Of a DNA stretch of 64,000 nucleotides, positions 49,301 through 60,412 are shown piece by piece. The position numbers and the translations under genes were made by a program. The stretch comes from Prinia subflava. Lineage: Eukaryota; Chordata; Aves; Passeriformes; Cisticolidae. The notes under the pieces were generated by a model. That model made no database searches and was not told where the DNA came from. It worked only from the letters and a program-made list of their open reading frames with translations. The DNA lies in NCBI RefSeq assembly GCF_021018805.1, contig NC_086248.1:22390922-22454921 (forward strand), given 5' to 3'. Position 1 is the stretch's first letter. Every line of letters begins with the position of its first letter.

Positions 49301-50305
49301 TAATTAAAGTTTCAATTCTCTAATTTTCTTTCAGTATGACATAATGGCATCCTTAAACACTTCCTGAGTTGCCTGCCCCTTTTTCCAAAGGTGATACGCC
49401 CTCTTTTTTCCCCCAAGTTGCCACAAAAGCTCCTGCCTGGCCAGGCTGGTTATTTTCCCCATCAGCTCATTTTCTGGCACATAGGGACAGCCTGCTCCTC
49501 TGCCTTCAAGACTTCTTTCTTGAAGCAGGCCCAGCTTTACTGGACCCCTTTGTTTTTAAGGGCTGCTTCCCAAGGTACTCTCTGAATCAGCATCCGGAGT
49601 AGAACAAAGTCTGCTCTCCAAAAGTTCAGTATAGAATTTTTTTTATGCCCTCCTTGTTTCACCAAATATTGACATGGTCACTATATGCCAGATGGCCTTT
49701 GACCACCACATCTCCCACTAGGCCTTCTCTGTTTGTAAAGAGCAAAGGTCTAGCAGAGCCTCACCCTGGTGGGCTCCCCCACCAGCTGTGACAAAAACCT
49801 ACACTCCATACACTCCAAGAACCTCCTAGACTGCCTCTTCTCTGCTGTGTTGAGTTCCCAGCAGATATCCGGCAAGTTAAAGTCTCCTGCAAGGGGAAGG
49901 GCTGGCCATTTTAAAACATTCTCCAGCTGCTTCTATAGATCCAGTGATCTACAAAAGATTCCCACCGGGCTTTGCTGGCCTTTCACATGATTCTTACCCA
50001 TAGGCACTCAACCTTATTGTCATTGACATCAATTTCCACTGAGTCAAGGGCCTCACTAACATACAGAGCCACCCCTCCACCTCTTCTCCCTCTGTCTTTT
50101 CCATTTTTCTGTCTTGTCCTTTTGCCATCCATTGCAGCACTTGCATCTCCTCCCACCACGTTTTTTTGATGGAGACTACATTACAGCTTTCCTGTTGTAC
50201 CATGGCTTCCTCTTGTTCATTGCCCATGCTGCGTGCATTCGTGTACATGCACTTCAGCTGGGCTGCTGATTTCCCCCCTAACTCGGGCTTACCACCCTTG
50301 GGCAC
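49301..50305 (-). pseudogene. CR1 ORF2, endonuclease domain, decayed
   Basis: The minus frame 50305-49994 begins the ORF2 APE-type endonuclease: 'LKCMYTNARSMGN' and then SIKKTWWEE, where active family members have Thr-Glu-Thr-Trp-Trp. The conserved metal-binding glutamate is replaced by lysine. The rest of the domain (49301-49990) is recognisable only as CR1-like noncoding sequence with stops in all frames. This domain nicks the target DNA to prime reverse transcription. Confidence 0.82.
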
Positions 50306-50341
50306 ATTTTAAAGATACTCAAAATTTAAAGGTACTCAAAC

Positions 50342-50840
50342 CTAATTTAAAGCCCTCTGAACCAGCCCTGCCAACTCATCATCTAGAATCCTTTTGCCCT
50401 TGCTGGATAGATAGGGCCCATCTGACTGTAATTGGCCTGATGCAATAAAAACTGCCCCATGATCAAAAAAACCAAAATTGCAGTGATGGCAGCAGACCTT
50501 AAGCCACTTATTGATAACGTGGGTTTTCCTGTTCCTTTCGTTATCCATCCCTGCTACTGAAGGAAATGAGCAGAACAGCACCTGTGCTCTTGCACCATTA
50601 ACCAATCAACCCAGAGCCTCAAAGCCTTTTTCAATTACCCTGGTACCTTTCTTATCAGCCTCATCACTGTGAACCTGGACAACCAGCAGTGGTTGATAAT
50701 CAGGGGGCTGAATTAGTTCAGGAAGTGTTATGGTGAAATCCTGCACCCAGGCCCCAGAGAGGCAGCAGACTTTCCTGCGGGATGGGTCCAGTTGGAGCCT
50801 TCATTCACTTCAGAACAGAGTCCTTAATACAATTACCTGT
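50342..50840 (-). pseudogene. CR1 ORF1 C-terminal (esterase-like) part, truncated
   Basis: The minus frame 50605-50342 ends with NFGFFDHGAVF, 'LQSDGPYLSSKGKRILDDEL' and a stop, the C-terminal end of the CR1 ORF1 protein, which carries an SGNH-hydrolase-like domain in this family. The Asp-Gly-x-His-Leu motif reads Asp-Gly-Pro-Tyr-Leu, so the catalytic histidine is lost. ORF2 begins about 40 bases further on, the normal ORF1-ORF2 layout. Above about 50840 CR1 similarity fades, marking the 5' truncation. Confidence 0.82.
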
Positions 50841-51152
50841 CTTTTTTTCTTAACACATACTGGATATATTGTAAATTGGTAAACAGTAAGTAGAATAGAA
50901 ATGTGATTTTGCACTTACTTCCCTTAGGCTAGATTTGAGATGAAAATGAAGGACACTAATATTCCTTATGCAGCTGCTATAAGAAAGTTTACTTATTTTG
51001 TTCTCTCTCCTCATTCTCTCACACATTGAACTATTATGTGGAAATCTTGATCTTTAAGAACCTTTATACTGCAGAAATCAGAAACTTAACTAGCAAATTG
51101 CAATAATCATAATAATTTTTCATTTATTGAAGCAGAAAAAATAATGTTTAGA
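50841..51152. other. Unique spacer between two CR1 copies
   Basis: About 310 bases of AT-rich sequence with nothing recognised. Confidence 0.6.
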
Positions 51153-52166
51153 ATCACAGAGTCACTAGGTTGGAAGACATCTCCAAGATCATCAAGCCCA
51201 ACCCAGCCCTAACACCTCAACTAGACCATGGCACTGAGTGCCACTTCCAGTCTTTTTTTAAACACATCCAGGGAGGGTGACTCCACCATCTCCCCAGGTA
51301 GACAATTCCAGTACCTTAACACTCTTTAAAAAACCCCACCCTTTTCCCTGATATTCAACCTCTATTTCCCTTGGTGCAGTTTAAGACTGTGTCCTCTCGT
51401 TCTGTCAGTTGCTACCTGGAGAAAGAGACCAGCTCCCACCTGACTACAGCCACCTTTCAGGAAGCTGTAGAGAGTGATGAGGTCACCTCTGAGTCTCCTT
51501 TTCCCCAGGCTAAACAACCCCAGCTCCCTCAGCTGTTCCTCACAGGGTTTGTGCTCCAAGCCCCTCACCAGCCTCGTTGCCTCCTCTGGATGTGCTCGAG
51601 CATCTCCACGTTCTTCCTGAACTGAGGGGCCAGAGCTGGACACAGCACTCAATGTCCTTCCTGAACTGAGGGGCCAGAGCTGGACACAGCACTCGAGGTG
51701 TGGCCTCACCAGTGCCATGTGCAGGGGAAGAATGACCTTCCTGCCCCTGCTGGCCACACTATTCCTAATACAGGTCAGAATGCCCTTGGCCTTCTTGGCC
51801 ACCAGGGCACACTGCTGGCTCCTGTTCAGTCAGTTATCGACCAGAACCCCCAGGTCTCTTTCTGCCTGGGCACTGTCCAGCCACACCGTCCACAGCCTGT
51901 AAGGTTGCAGGGGGTGATTGTGGCCAAAATGCAGAACTCAGCACTTGGACTTATTAAACTTCATCCCATTGGACTCTGCCCATCCATCCAGTTGTTCCAG
52001 GTCTCTCTGCAGAGCCCTCCTACCTTCCAACAGATCAACACACACTCCCAGCTTAGTGTTACCTGCTTACTAATAGAAGACTCAATGCCCTCATCCATGT
52101 CGTCAACAAAAATATTGAACAGACCTGGCCCAGCACAGACCCCTGAGGGACAGCACTGGTGACTGG
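51153..52166 (-). mobile_element. CR1 LINE, about 1 kb, minus strand, 5'-truncated
   Basis: It starts (element 5' end, about 52166) inside the reverse-transcriptase palm with a Leu-Phe-Asn-Ile-Phe-Val-Asp-Asp-Met-Asp-Glu-Gly pattern. It ends at 51153 where the plus strand reads GAATCACAGAGTCACTAGG, the complement of the tail. The segment that should encode Phe-Ala-Asp-Asp, just after the Glu-Gly-Ile-Glu pattern near 52090-52060, is shortened by a small deletion, so the catalytic aspartates are gone. The minus frame 51802-51362 (146 codons) keeps most of the C-terminal part but carries the 44-bp tandem duplication at 51613-51694. Its sequence is close to, but clearly distinct from, the neighbouring longer copy. 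Confidence 0.94.
51613..51694. repeat. 44-bp tandem duplication inside CR1
   Basis: The run beginning CTTCCTGAACTGAGGGGCC and ending CACAGCACTC is present twice with a 44-base offset. As 44 is not a multiple of three it also shifts the ORF2 frame. Confidence 0.95.
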
Positions 52167-55100
52167 AGAAATTGAGTCTAACTAAAAATGCAGAAAGGAG
52201 CAAAGCACAGAAAAATAGCTAATTCAGTTTTACTTCTCAGCTATTCAGTTTGTACTTTGGACAGGAAATAGTGATTCATATCCATTGACATAATAAGCTC
52301 ACAAAAAAAAGAAAATAGGCAATAAAGTATCTAAAGATGCCAAAAAATTATAAATGTCAATCAACATCAACAACTTTATCTTGTATTGATTTTTTATATA
52401 GATGAAAATCCACTTATTAAATCTAAGCCATATAGTTTCACTTTGTCTTCAACCTCAGTCAACAGATTCAGAACATGCTAATGTGATTTATGGCATAAAA
52501 TGTAGCCAACTCCACAGTTTGTGTGATGCTACAATTACATCACCAATAACTGTAACCTTCTGTTAGGACAAGTTCAAATTCCTTGTTCTTGACACTCAGT
52601 GACCCAAATTACTCAGCCTTAACCTACAGTTTTGGCCTTGTCTTCTATGTGCTAAGGACATGAATTCAGCACTGCTTTAATTTTCTTCTACCATTTTATT
52701 TTCATACTCTCTTTCTAGCTGTTTTAGATTCACGGAATGGCCTCAGAATTCCTACTTACAGACCTCATTATTTCATCATTCAAACTATTTCTAAAACCTT
52801 TCTCCCAAAATCTTCCATTAAAGGAACTAATGCTCTCAGCAATCAGAAACACAGACGTCTGATGCATAATTGCATACTTCATAAAAGTTATAGTCACATT
52901 TCTATATTTTTTGTTCTTGTTTGTTTTTTCCTCTTTTTGTGTCACAACTGAGTTTAAATTGTGACCTGTTCATGATGGGGACCTTTTCATTAGCTGCTTC
53001 ATCATTATTTTTCACAAAAGCAAAATAACGTACATTTCCCTATGACACTATAATATTTAGTCTTCCAAAAGTAAGGAATAAATTAATGATGATGAAAAGA
53101 CACTGGAAAGACAGGTATTTTTCTTACAATGGAGACCTGAACATCTCAATCCTTAGAAAATATAATGCGGTGTAACTCTCAAACTCCTCTGAAAACAGCA
53201 CTTATTCATAAAATGTATGTTTTCAACGAATAAAAACATACATACATAAAAACCACCAATAATTCACTTTCATCAAAAACCCTAAAAACGAAAACTATGG
53301 CAATATACAGTAAGAAGCATGTTGTATGATACCACCACCTTGAACCAGGTATCTGATTCAAGATGAATGTCTGAGGTATGTACACATTCAGCATCAAAAA
53401 ATGAAACCATTTACTCAACCCTAAAATTGCTGCCAGAGAAAGGCAAGATGAATCACAGTTTGAAGGATGACTGTATTTTGAATATTTTAATATGTGATTC
53501 TTTTTTTATTAAAATTGGCTTGGAAGGCCCATTTAATGCTACAGAAATCAAGCAGAGAATAGTGGCTGTTTTGGGGTCAATGCCTAAATGGTTTACATCA
53601 AACCAAAAATATCAAAACCCAACAACAGGGCAATATTCATATTCTCATATGTATTTATGTCAGTTATCCTAAATCCTTGCCTATTTACAGATGTATGTGA
53701 TTTCTTTTCAAATAAAAAGGTTAAGAGGATTTTTCCAACTATAAAAATGAAGTGTTTAAGTACTTATGCATATTAAAGTGATCGGCAGCAGAATGTAGCC
53801 CCCAAAATCCTTGGGGGAATGGTCAGTGACCTGTTATACCACTTAGACACACAAAACATTTGATGATATTCTTAGATGGGTAATCATGATTGTTAAAATC
53901 TAGATAAATTTGTTCTACAAAAATCCCATCTCCTACAAATCTAACATAAGAAATATTTCTAAGGCAAATAAAGGAAATTTTGCAATATTTATTTTCCTCT
54001 TTTTTAAATGGCTTCAGATGTTCAGTGTTCAGAATTGACTATTAGTTATCTATATGCAATACAATTAGGTAACAACCTGTTTTCAAATGTTTCATAAGTT
54101 GCAAAATATACATTTGATTTTCTCACATTATTTGCATCTTTAATTAAAGTCAAAATTATAAAAATTGCCCTCTCCAAGGCAAGAAAAGATGGTTTTGTTA
54201 TTTCTTGAACCCCTGACTAGTTATTCCCTGATTTAGGAGAAATAAAGCGTAATTTGTAGACATAGAACTGATACAGTCATTTGTTGTTATAGTTTATATA
54301 TCTGAATGAGCATATGAAAATTACAAGCTATACAGTGTTTATGTTTTGTGAAAACCTGTGGCATGAGGATTCCATATGTGGCACCTGAATTCTATTTTTT
54401 CATTAGTATTTCCTATGAATCTAGTGATAAAACACATGCCAACTTCTGTAGTAGACACCACAGATAAATGGCCTTGATAACACAATCAATTTGTGGCTGG
54501 CTTTGCTAAAATGAAGAAGAAATGAAAACAAATCTCTAGCTTTTATGATTTCAAATGGAAAGTCCTCCTGACTGGAATTTATACCAGAAGAAACACTAGG
54601 TATTCACCAGAGACAGCAGTGATCAAGAAGTACATCCCACATCTGTGGAAAGCAACCCTAGGAGATGCCATCATGAGGGTCAAGGCTTGGATGAAAAACT
54701 CTCGTGTTCCAAAAAGAAAATTTGTTTGACTAGGAATATTGAATCATTTTAAAACTTAAAAACCCAAGCACAATCATTATGCTTTGTCCTAGATATATTG
54801 CAGACGTAGAATTCCTCTGATTCTTCTGAAAGTTAATATGGCAAAATAAAGATGTATGTACCAGACCCTTACATATGTATCACCAAAACACACCCTTCAA
54901 GCTTCTGCTAAGTATGCTATTATTGCTATGAGAATAACTCTAGTTTACTCATAGTAAATTCTACCACGTAAGTCACCTTCTGAAGTCCTTTATTTTTTTT
55001 GGTTGAATTCAAAAGTCAAAAAAATTGAGCTCCAACAAGATTTTCTTTTCCTTGTAGTTTATTTGTTCCCACTGTTGTTTCACTTTGAAACCTGCTAGTA

Positions 55101-56502
55101 AATGTATAACATCATGTTCTGTGACCTGCACTCTTCATTCTGGCTCTTGTGTGGGGTGATTTTAATTTCCTTTTATTGAAGTTAAGGTCATCTACTTTCT
55201 GGTTTAAAACACTTAGTTTGTCATGTCATGATTCTGCTCTAATTGACCTTGATTTATTTGCCCTCTTTATTTCTTTGGACTGTCTGTGTTTTTGGAATAA
55301 AAACTATAAAAGTATCTGTGATAGTAGCTTCTGTTAGCTTGTTTGGTGAGTGCTACTCACACCTTCCTTCCTATATTCCTTCCTTTCTTTCTTTTCCTCC
55401 CTTCTCTCTTGCCCTCTGTCTTTCTTATTCCCCTCTTCCCTTCTTCTCTCCTTCCCTAAACTTATGGACTCTTCAACCATACAAACAGAATGACAGAAAA
55501 TTGACAATTGCCCCACATTTCTCAAGTTCATTTAGTTCCACCTAAAAACTGGGATGATTTAAGAATGAAAAAAAACTATGAAATTGATTACAAAACTTGC
55601 CTTTACAAAGTACCTACCAAGAAAAAACCCAGTTGATAAATATTACCAACTGGTAGTACTACCAATTGTAGTAAGATATCTGCAGTCACTTTAAAACCTC
55701 ATTTGATTTTTTATATTGTTTTTCATATTTTGGATTTCCAACTAAAACAGTTTACCCTGCCTATATAAAGCAAAACATTACAGAAGACTTGTCTTCTCCT
55801 TATCTTTTCTATTCTCTATTATTTTCAGTTCTTTTGAATGTCCATTTTAAATTTTCTGAGTATGACAGAGGCCTTAACCTCTACAGCAGAATTTTACATT
55901 GTTCAGGTAAATGTCTCAAGTGAATAACAGAAAATCCAAATCATGTTTCATTTTCAAAATATTTTCTCATCCCCACTATTGCTTCTTTCTGCCAGCTTGT
56001 ATCCTCCAGCACACTGATCACTGTTTTAGCAAAGTGCTGTAATTTTGTACATTGTACTTTTGGAAATCATGTTAATCAGCATTTGGCCCAAGAATAACTG
56101 AGTCAGATGGGGAGAGGAAAGAAAAGAATTGAAAATTACATGCTGTGTGGCTATTTATGTGATACTTTAAAAATTCATGTGGGTTATATACCACTATTTT
56201 TTCTCAAGTTCATAGGAATTATTAGTCTTATATTACTTTACAGTAAGTGGCATACAGGAACTGGGTCCTTAAGGAAAAAATTGTTCTTCCTTTTTCTATA
56301 CAGCACACTAATCATGATTTTCAGTTTTAAAGTATTTTTAGTGCTTATTAGAGAATAATTTTTGAATTTCTACTATAAAATTTAATATTCAACACCTCTT
56401 CATGAAAAGACTCAAAATAACCATAAAAATAATTCTAATTAATAAAGGATCCAGAAACAAAGAAATAAAAATACTTCAAGGCTGATTAATATCTTCATTT
56501 GG
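52167..56502. other. Unique AT-rich sequence with a pyrimidine tract
   Basis: No gene recognised over about 4.3 kb. The only standout is the C/T-rich tract at 55360-55458. Open frames of about 100 codons (53367-53672 and 55243-55545, plus) do not resemble known proteins, and the second one is composition-driven. Confidence 0.5.
55360..55458. repeat. Polypyrimidine (C/T-rich) tract
   Basis: About 100 bases almost entirely C and T (CTTCC, CTTT, CTCTC words), with only a few A and G. Confidence 0.88.
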
Positions 56503-56547
56503 ACTAGACAATCATTCCAGGTCCCTTCCAACTGAAACTCTTGCATC
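56503..56547 (+). mobile_element. CR1 3'-end scrap
   Basis: 'ggactagacaatcattcca' followed by 'ggtcccttccaactgaaact' matches the CR1 untranslated end (the 'gactagatgatc...ggtcccttccaac' pattern), with a degenerate tail CTTGCATCC. Only about 45 bases survive. Confidence 0.7.
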
Positions 56548-57002
56548 CTAAAATCAATACAGATAATCTAACATCAATAGAAACAATATACAATGTAACA
56601 GAAACAAGGTATTTTCTCTAATCCAATTTAAAGAAAACAGAGGCTATCAAAGTATCTTTTTTTAAAGTATTTTTTAAAATATTTTTTATCATGAAACGGC
56701 TTTAAAGGTGTATATATGGTGCTAATCCTATGTGGGGGTTATTTTGAGGTCAAAATAATTTCATTATAGAAGCTAAATGCTTGTTTTTGCAATAATCATC
56801 TTCAACCAGTTCTGAACCTTATGTAGTTTTACTTTAATTCTTCTCCTCACTGGGAGATCAGCAGAAATTCTTGAAAAAGCCTACTGCACTCAAGTTTTGG
56901 GATCTTAACTTGAAAGGAGTCCTGCAGCACTCTACATACTGGAGCACTGACAGAGTGTGCATGTGCCTGACAGAGTAACTTGCACAGTTTGTCCAATTTG
57001 GT
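56548..57002. other. Unique sequence, nothing recognised
   Basis: AT-rich spacer between two CR1 pieces. Confidence 0.55.
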
Positions 57003-57331
57003 GCTCTACAGCTTTCCCGTGAGGGTTAGAGAGGGGCAGGCTCTGATCTCTTCTGTGTGGTGACCCGTGAGAGGACGCCAGGGAATGGCCTGAAGCTGTG
57101 TCAGGGGAGGTTTAGGTTGGATTTTACAGAAAGGTTCTTCACCCAGAGGGTGGCTGGGCACTGGAACAGGCTCCCCTGGAAAGTGGTCACAGCACCAGCC
57201 TGACAGAGCTCAAGGAGTGTTTGGACAATGCTCTTGGGCACATGGTGTGACTCGTGGGGATGGTGCTGTGCAGGGACAGTTCCATTCAATGATCCTCGTG
57301 GATCCCTTCCAACTCAAGAAACTCTATGATT
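57003..57331 (+). mobile_element. CR1 LINE 3' end, different subfamily
   Basis: Plus-strand CR1: 'gaggggcaggctctgatctc', 'ttctgtgtggtgacccgtgag', 'gaggtttaggttggatttta', 'gttcttcacccagagggtgg', 'actggaacaggctcccctgg', then 'gatcccttccaactcaagaa' and ACTCTATGATT. The wording differs from the copies at 14345 and 32130, so it belongs to another CR1 subfamily. Only the end of ORF2 and the tail remain. The 5' boundary is uncertain by about 30 bases. Confidence 0.92.
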
Positions 57332-59501
57332 TTAATTTTTCCTAAAACAGCAGACTCACTGCCATCCCATTTAAACGTGTCTGCTTACAGTGCTGAGACT
57401 CACCCTCACTCACATGTTGAGAACACATCTTTTCTGTTTCAGTAACTTCAGTTTTAGCTTTTTTTTCACTTGTTTTTCTAAGGAGAGGTGTGGGCTGAAA
57501 AGTAATACCCATGAGGGCAAATAATTCTTCATCTTTCCAGCAGTAATCAGACATTTGGTGTCTCTGCAAGGATGGTTTAGTAATGTCTACGACTGCTGTT
57601 GAAACTACAATAAAGCACAGGTGAGGTAAAGACCATAAAAATGATAATTCTTTAAGTTAACATAAAAAACCCAAGATGCAAGGTTTTATAGAAACAGGAT
57701 TTTGCATTGGACAAAATGACAGTTGTTGAAATTGCCCTTGTCAAAGAGTCAAAATAGCATTCAGCTTGAAGCTCATCTTAGAAAGGTATTCAGGAAAGGA
57801 ATGTTTCTTTGAAAATAAGGAAAAGTCACACTGGAAAATGTGGGAAGGAGGAAGGAAAATAGCTTCACTAAAGTTAAGTCTCTTATGAAGATGAAATATT
57901 CTGGTATTTCTTTGTAGATACAATTTACTTCAGTGTAATACTATTTCCACCACAGTAACCAAGGACACAGCAATATGTTTCAGCTAAAATTATTTGGAAA
58001 AATGAATTCCTAAATTCAACTCTAAGTTGTTGCATAAGTATAGCGATAAATAATAAATATGAATATGTGCCTATATACACACATATTTATGCATACATAT
58101 ATGAAGAGTATAAAGCATTTGAAATTTTGTCATGAACATTCTGTAGTACAAACACAGAGATTAACAATCAAATTTAATTTCTAACACTACAGTATTTCAG
58201 ATGAACAGAGAATTTAAAAAATTAGTTTGTCTTCTCTCAGAGAGCATTTGTTAGTAAGTACATTTCACAAAATTTGGAAAATTAAAACTAATTTAATTAT
58301 GTAATTTAATAATGCAAAAGTGATATTTTTGAATTGCAAATATCTTGCTTTTCTTATTTTACTGATCAAAATAAAATGTTATAGTCCTTTTTTCACTAAA
58401 AGACTAAAGAGATTTCTAAATTTCATTCTGTCTAATGCACTAACAACAGAATTGCTTTCTAAATTACAGTTGCACAACTAAATGCTCTGAAGTCAAAGTA
58501 CTTTTCAGGTGTCAGCAACAGCATAATTTGAAGTTAATGTAGATGTCCAGACATAATTCACTGACTAAATTTAACTTACAGGACCTTTAGGAACTACAAT
58601 TCACAAGAAGAATTAAGTTTGATAGCCAGGCTGACATTGCAGAATATTATTTAAAGTAATTTTATATTTTACTTATTATGGTGTCCTTTGGCTACATGAA
58701 CAGCTCTGAAACAAGATACAAACACTTTTGAAAGCACAGTGATGTTCTAAACACTGAAACAGTATAGAGGACTACATTAATACCTGACATAAAAATACAC
58801 CTCAATATACTTATGTAGGGCACATTAATACATATATATAAATATTAATAATAAATGTGAAAGTTGAGGAAGAGTTATTGGAAGTTGGCATTTGTCATAT
58901 TGGAGTAAATATACCTTCTCTTTATGTCCTTACAAACTGACTAATTTGAAACAGAAATAGGTTACCAAACTATCAAAAATGCTATTACATTCTAGATTTA
59001 ATAAGAGCAGATTTAATTCCCATCTTCAGTGATGACAGAATAGTTTGGCAATTGCCTTTGGAAAACACATTCCTTTGTAAGTGATAATTAGCTTAATGTC
59101 AGTAAAACGAACTATTAGGAAATGTTGGAATAACTAATAACTAGATACCACTCTGACAGATGAATATGAGGATTTATTTCCCTTTAATTGAGATTATTGT
59201 GTTGCTTTTTCAGTTTAACTTAAAGAATGTAAGGATGTGTCCTTTTTTTTGCAGACTTAGGTGTTGATTACTTTATAAAACAAAATAAATCTTTTGGGGA
59301 TTTATACTCTTCTTCTTTGTATCTTCTATAAGAATTACTGGATTTTTTTTTTTCCAGTTGGGAATTCTAAATGGTATCTCACCTGATGGCCATCTCTCTT
59401 GAATTTTAACTATGGAATATAAGCTTTTACAGATGTGCAAATACTTATACTCACACTTCCCACTATTCAGTGTCACAGCAAGCCTGAGGGATTTTTCTTT
59501 G
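57332..59501. other. Unique AT-rich sequence, nothing recognised
   Basis: About 2.2 kb without a recognisable gene or repeat family. Confidence 0.5.
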
Positions 59502-59506
59502 GCTTC
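59502..59506. repeat. Target-site duplication, left copy (GCTTC)
   Basis: GCTTC directly left of the LTR, repeated at 60408-60412. Confidence 0.85.
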
Positions 59507-60407
59507 AGTATTGGATTTGTGTGGCCAGGTTTTGAGAGCAGGGGAGCAACCAGGGTGGCTTCTGTGAGAAGCTGCCAGAAGCTTCCCCATGTCCAGCAGA
59601 GCAAGTGGCTGATGGTTCCAGGATGGATGTGCCCCTGGTCAAGGCTGAGCCCACCAGGAATGATGGTAACACCTCATGGTGAACCACAGGGATGCAGAGA
59701 TCCACCTGCAGCCCATGGAGGAGACCCACACCAGAGCAGGTGGATGGCTGAGAGGAGCTGTGACCCTGTGGGAGGCCCGTGCTGGAGCAGGGTCCTGGCA
59801 GGGACCTGCAGTCCTATGGAGAGAGAAGTGTACTCTGGAGCAGGTTTTCAGGTTTTTTTTGGAGTAGGACTGATGGCCCTGCGGGGGACCCAGGGTGGAA
59901 CGGGCTGTGCCTGAGGGACTGCACTCTGTGGCAGTGACCCACATGTAGCACTTTGTGGAGAACTGTTGCTCCTGAGATGGACTCACTTTGGAGAAGTTCA
60001 TGGAAGACTATCTCCCATGGGAGGGACCCCAAGCTGGAACAGGGGAAGGACTACTCTCCCTGAGCAGGAGCAAAAAGTCTCCATAATCAACTGGCCATAA
60101 CCCCTTTCCCATCTCCCTGTGCCACAGGGGAAGGTAGAGCCTGGACAGGGGGAAGGGTAGGGGAAGGAGTTTTTAAGGTCTTATTTTATTTCTCATTGTC
60201 TTCTTCTTATTTTGTTAGTAATAAATTCAATTGTTATCTCTAACTCTAGCCTGTTTTGCCCATGACATTATTAGGTGAGTGATCTCTCCTGGTCCTTATC
60301 TCAACTCACAAACCATTTGTTGTATTTTCTCTCTGTCCAGCTGCTGAGGGGAGTGATGGGGAGGCTTTGGTGGGTGTCTGGCATCCAGCTGGGGACCACC
60401 CATTACA
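59507..60407 (+). mobile_element. Complete solo LTR, about 901 bp, ERVL-like
   Basis: The body matches an LTR type common in songbirds: 'ttgtgtggccaggttttgag' and 'ggtggcttctgtgagaagct' near the start, AATAAA at 60220-60225, 'ctgttttgcccatgacatta' and 'ggtgagtgatctctcctggt' in the 3' part, and the end ACCACCCATTACA at 60407. Both sides carry GCTTC (59502-59506 and 60408-60412), a 5-bp duplication that fixes the ends. The first base is A where an LTR should have T, a later mutation. There is no second LTR or retroviral gene nearby, so it is solo. Open frames inside (up to 159 codons at 59435-59914, plus) cross its boundary and are chance frames in GC-rich sequence. Confidence 0.92.
60220..60225 (+). 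promoter_or_regulatory. LTR poly(A) signal AATAAA
   Basis: AATAAA lies 182 bases before the LTR end and is followed by T-rich sequence. Confidence 0.7.
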
Positions 60408-60412
60408 GCTTC
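60408..60412. repeat. Target-site duplication, right copy (GCTTC)
   Basis: Partner of 59502-59506. Confidence 0.85.

Larger units (their letters stand above)
47503..50840 (-). mobile_element. CR1 LINE, long copy, about 3.3 kb, minus strand
   Basis: This is the longest CR1 in the window. On the minus strand it runs from the end of ORF1 (50840) through ORF2 endonuclease and reverse transcriptase to the 3' end at 47503, where the plus strand reads AGAATCACAGATTCTAGT, the complement of the CR1 tail. It is 5'-truncated inside ORF1. The coding parts are recognisable in order but split by frameshifts and stops, and catalytic motifs are changed (see the three component entries). It therefore cannot move by itself. 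A shorter copy in the same orientation follows at 51153. Confidence 0.95.

Noticed and set aside
59435..59914. 159-codon open frame
   Set aside because: It crosses the left boundary of the solo LTR (59507), so it joins unrelated sequence. It is also countered by long frames on the other strand.
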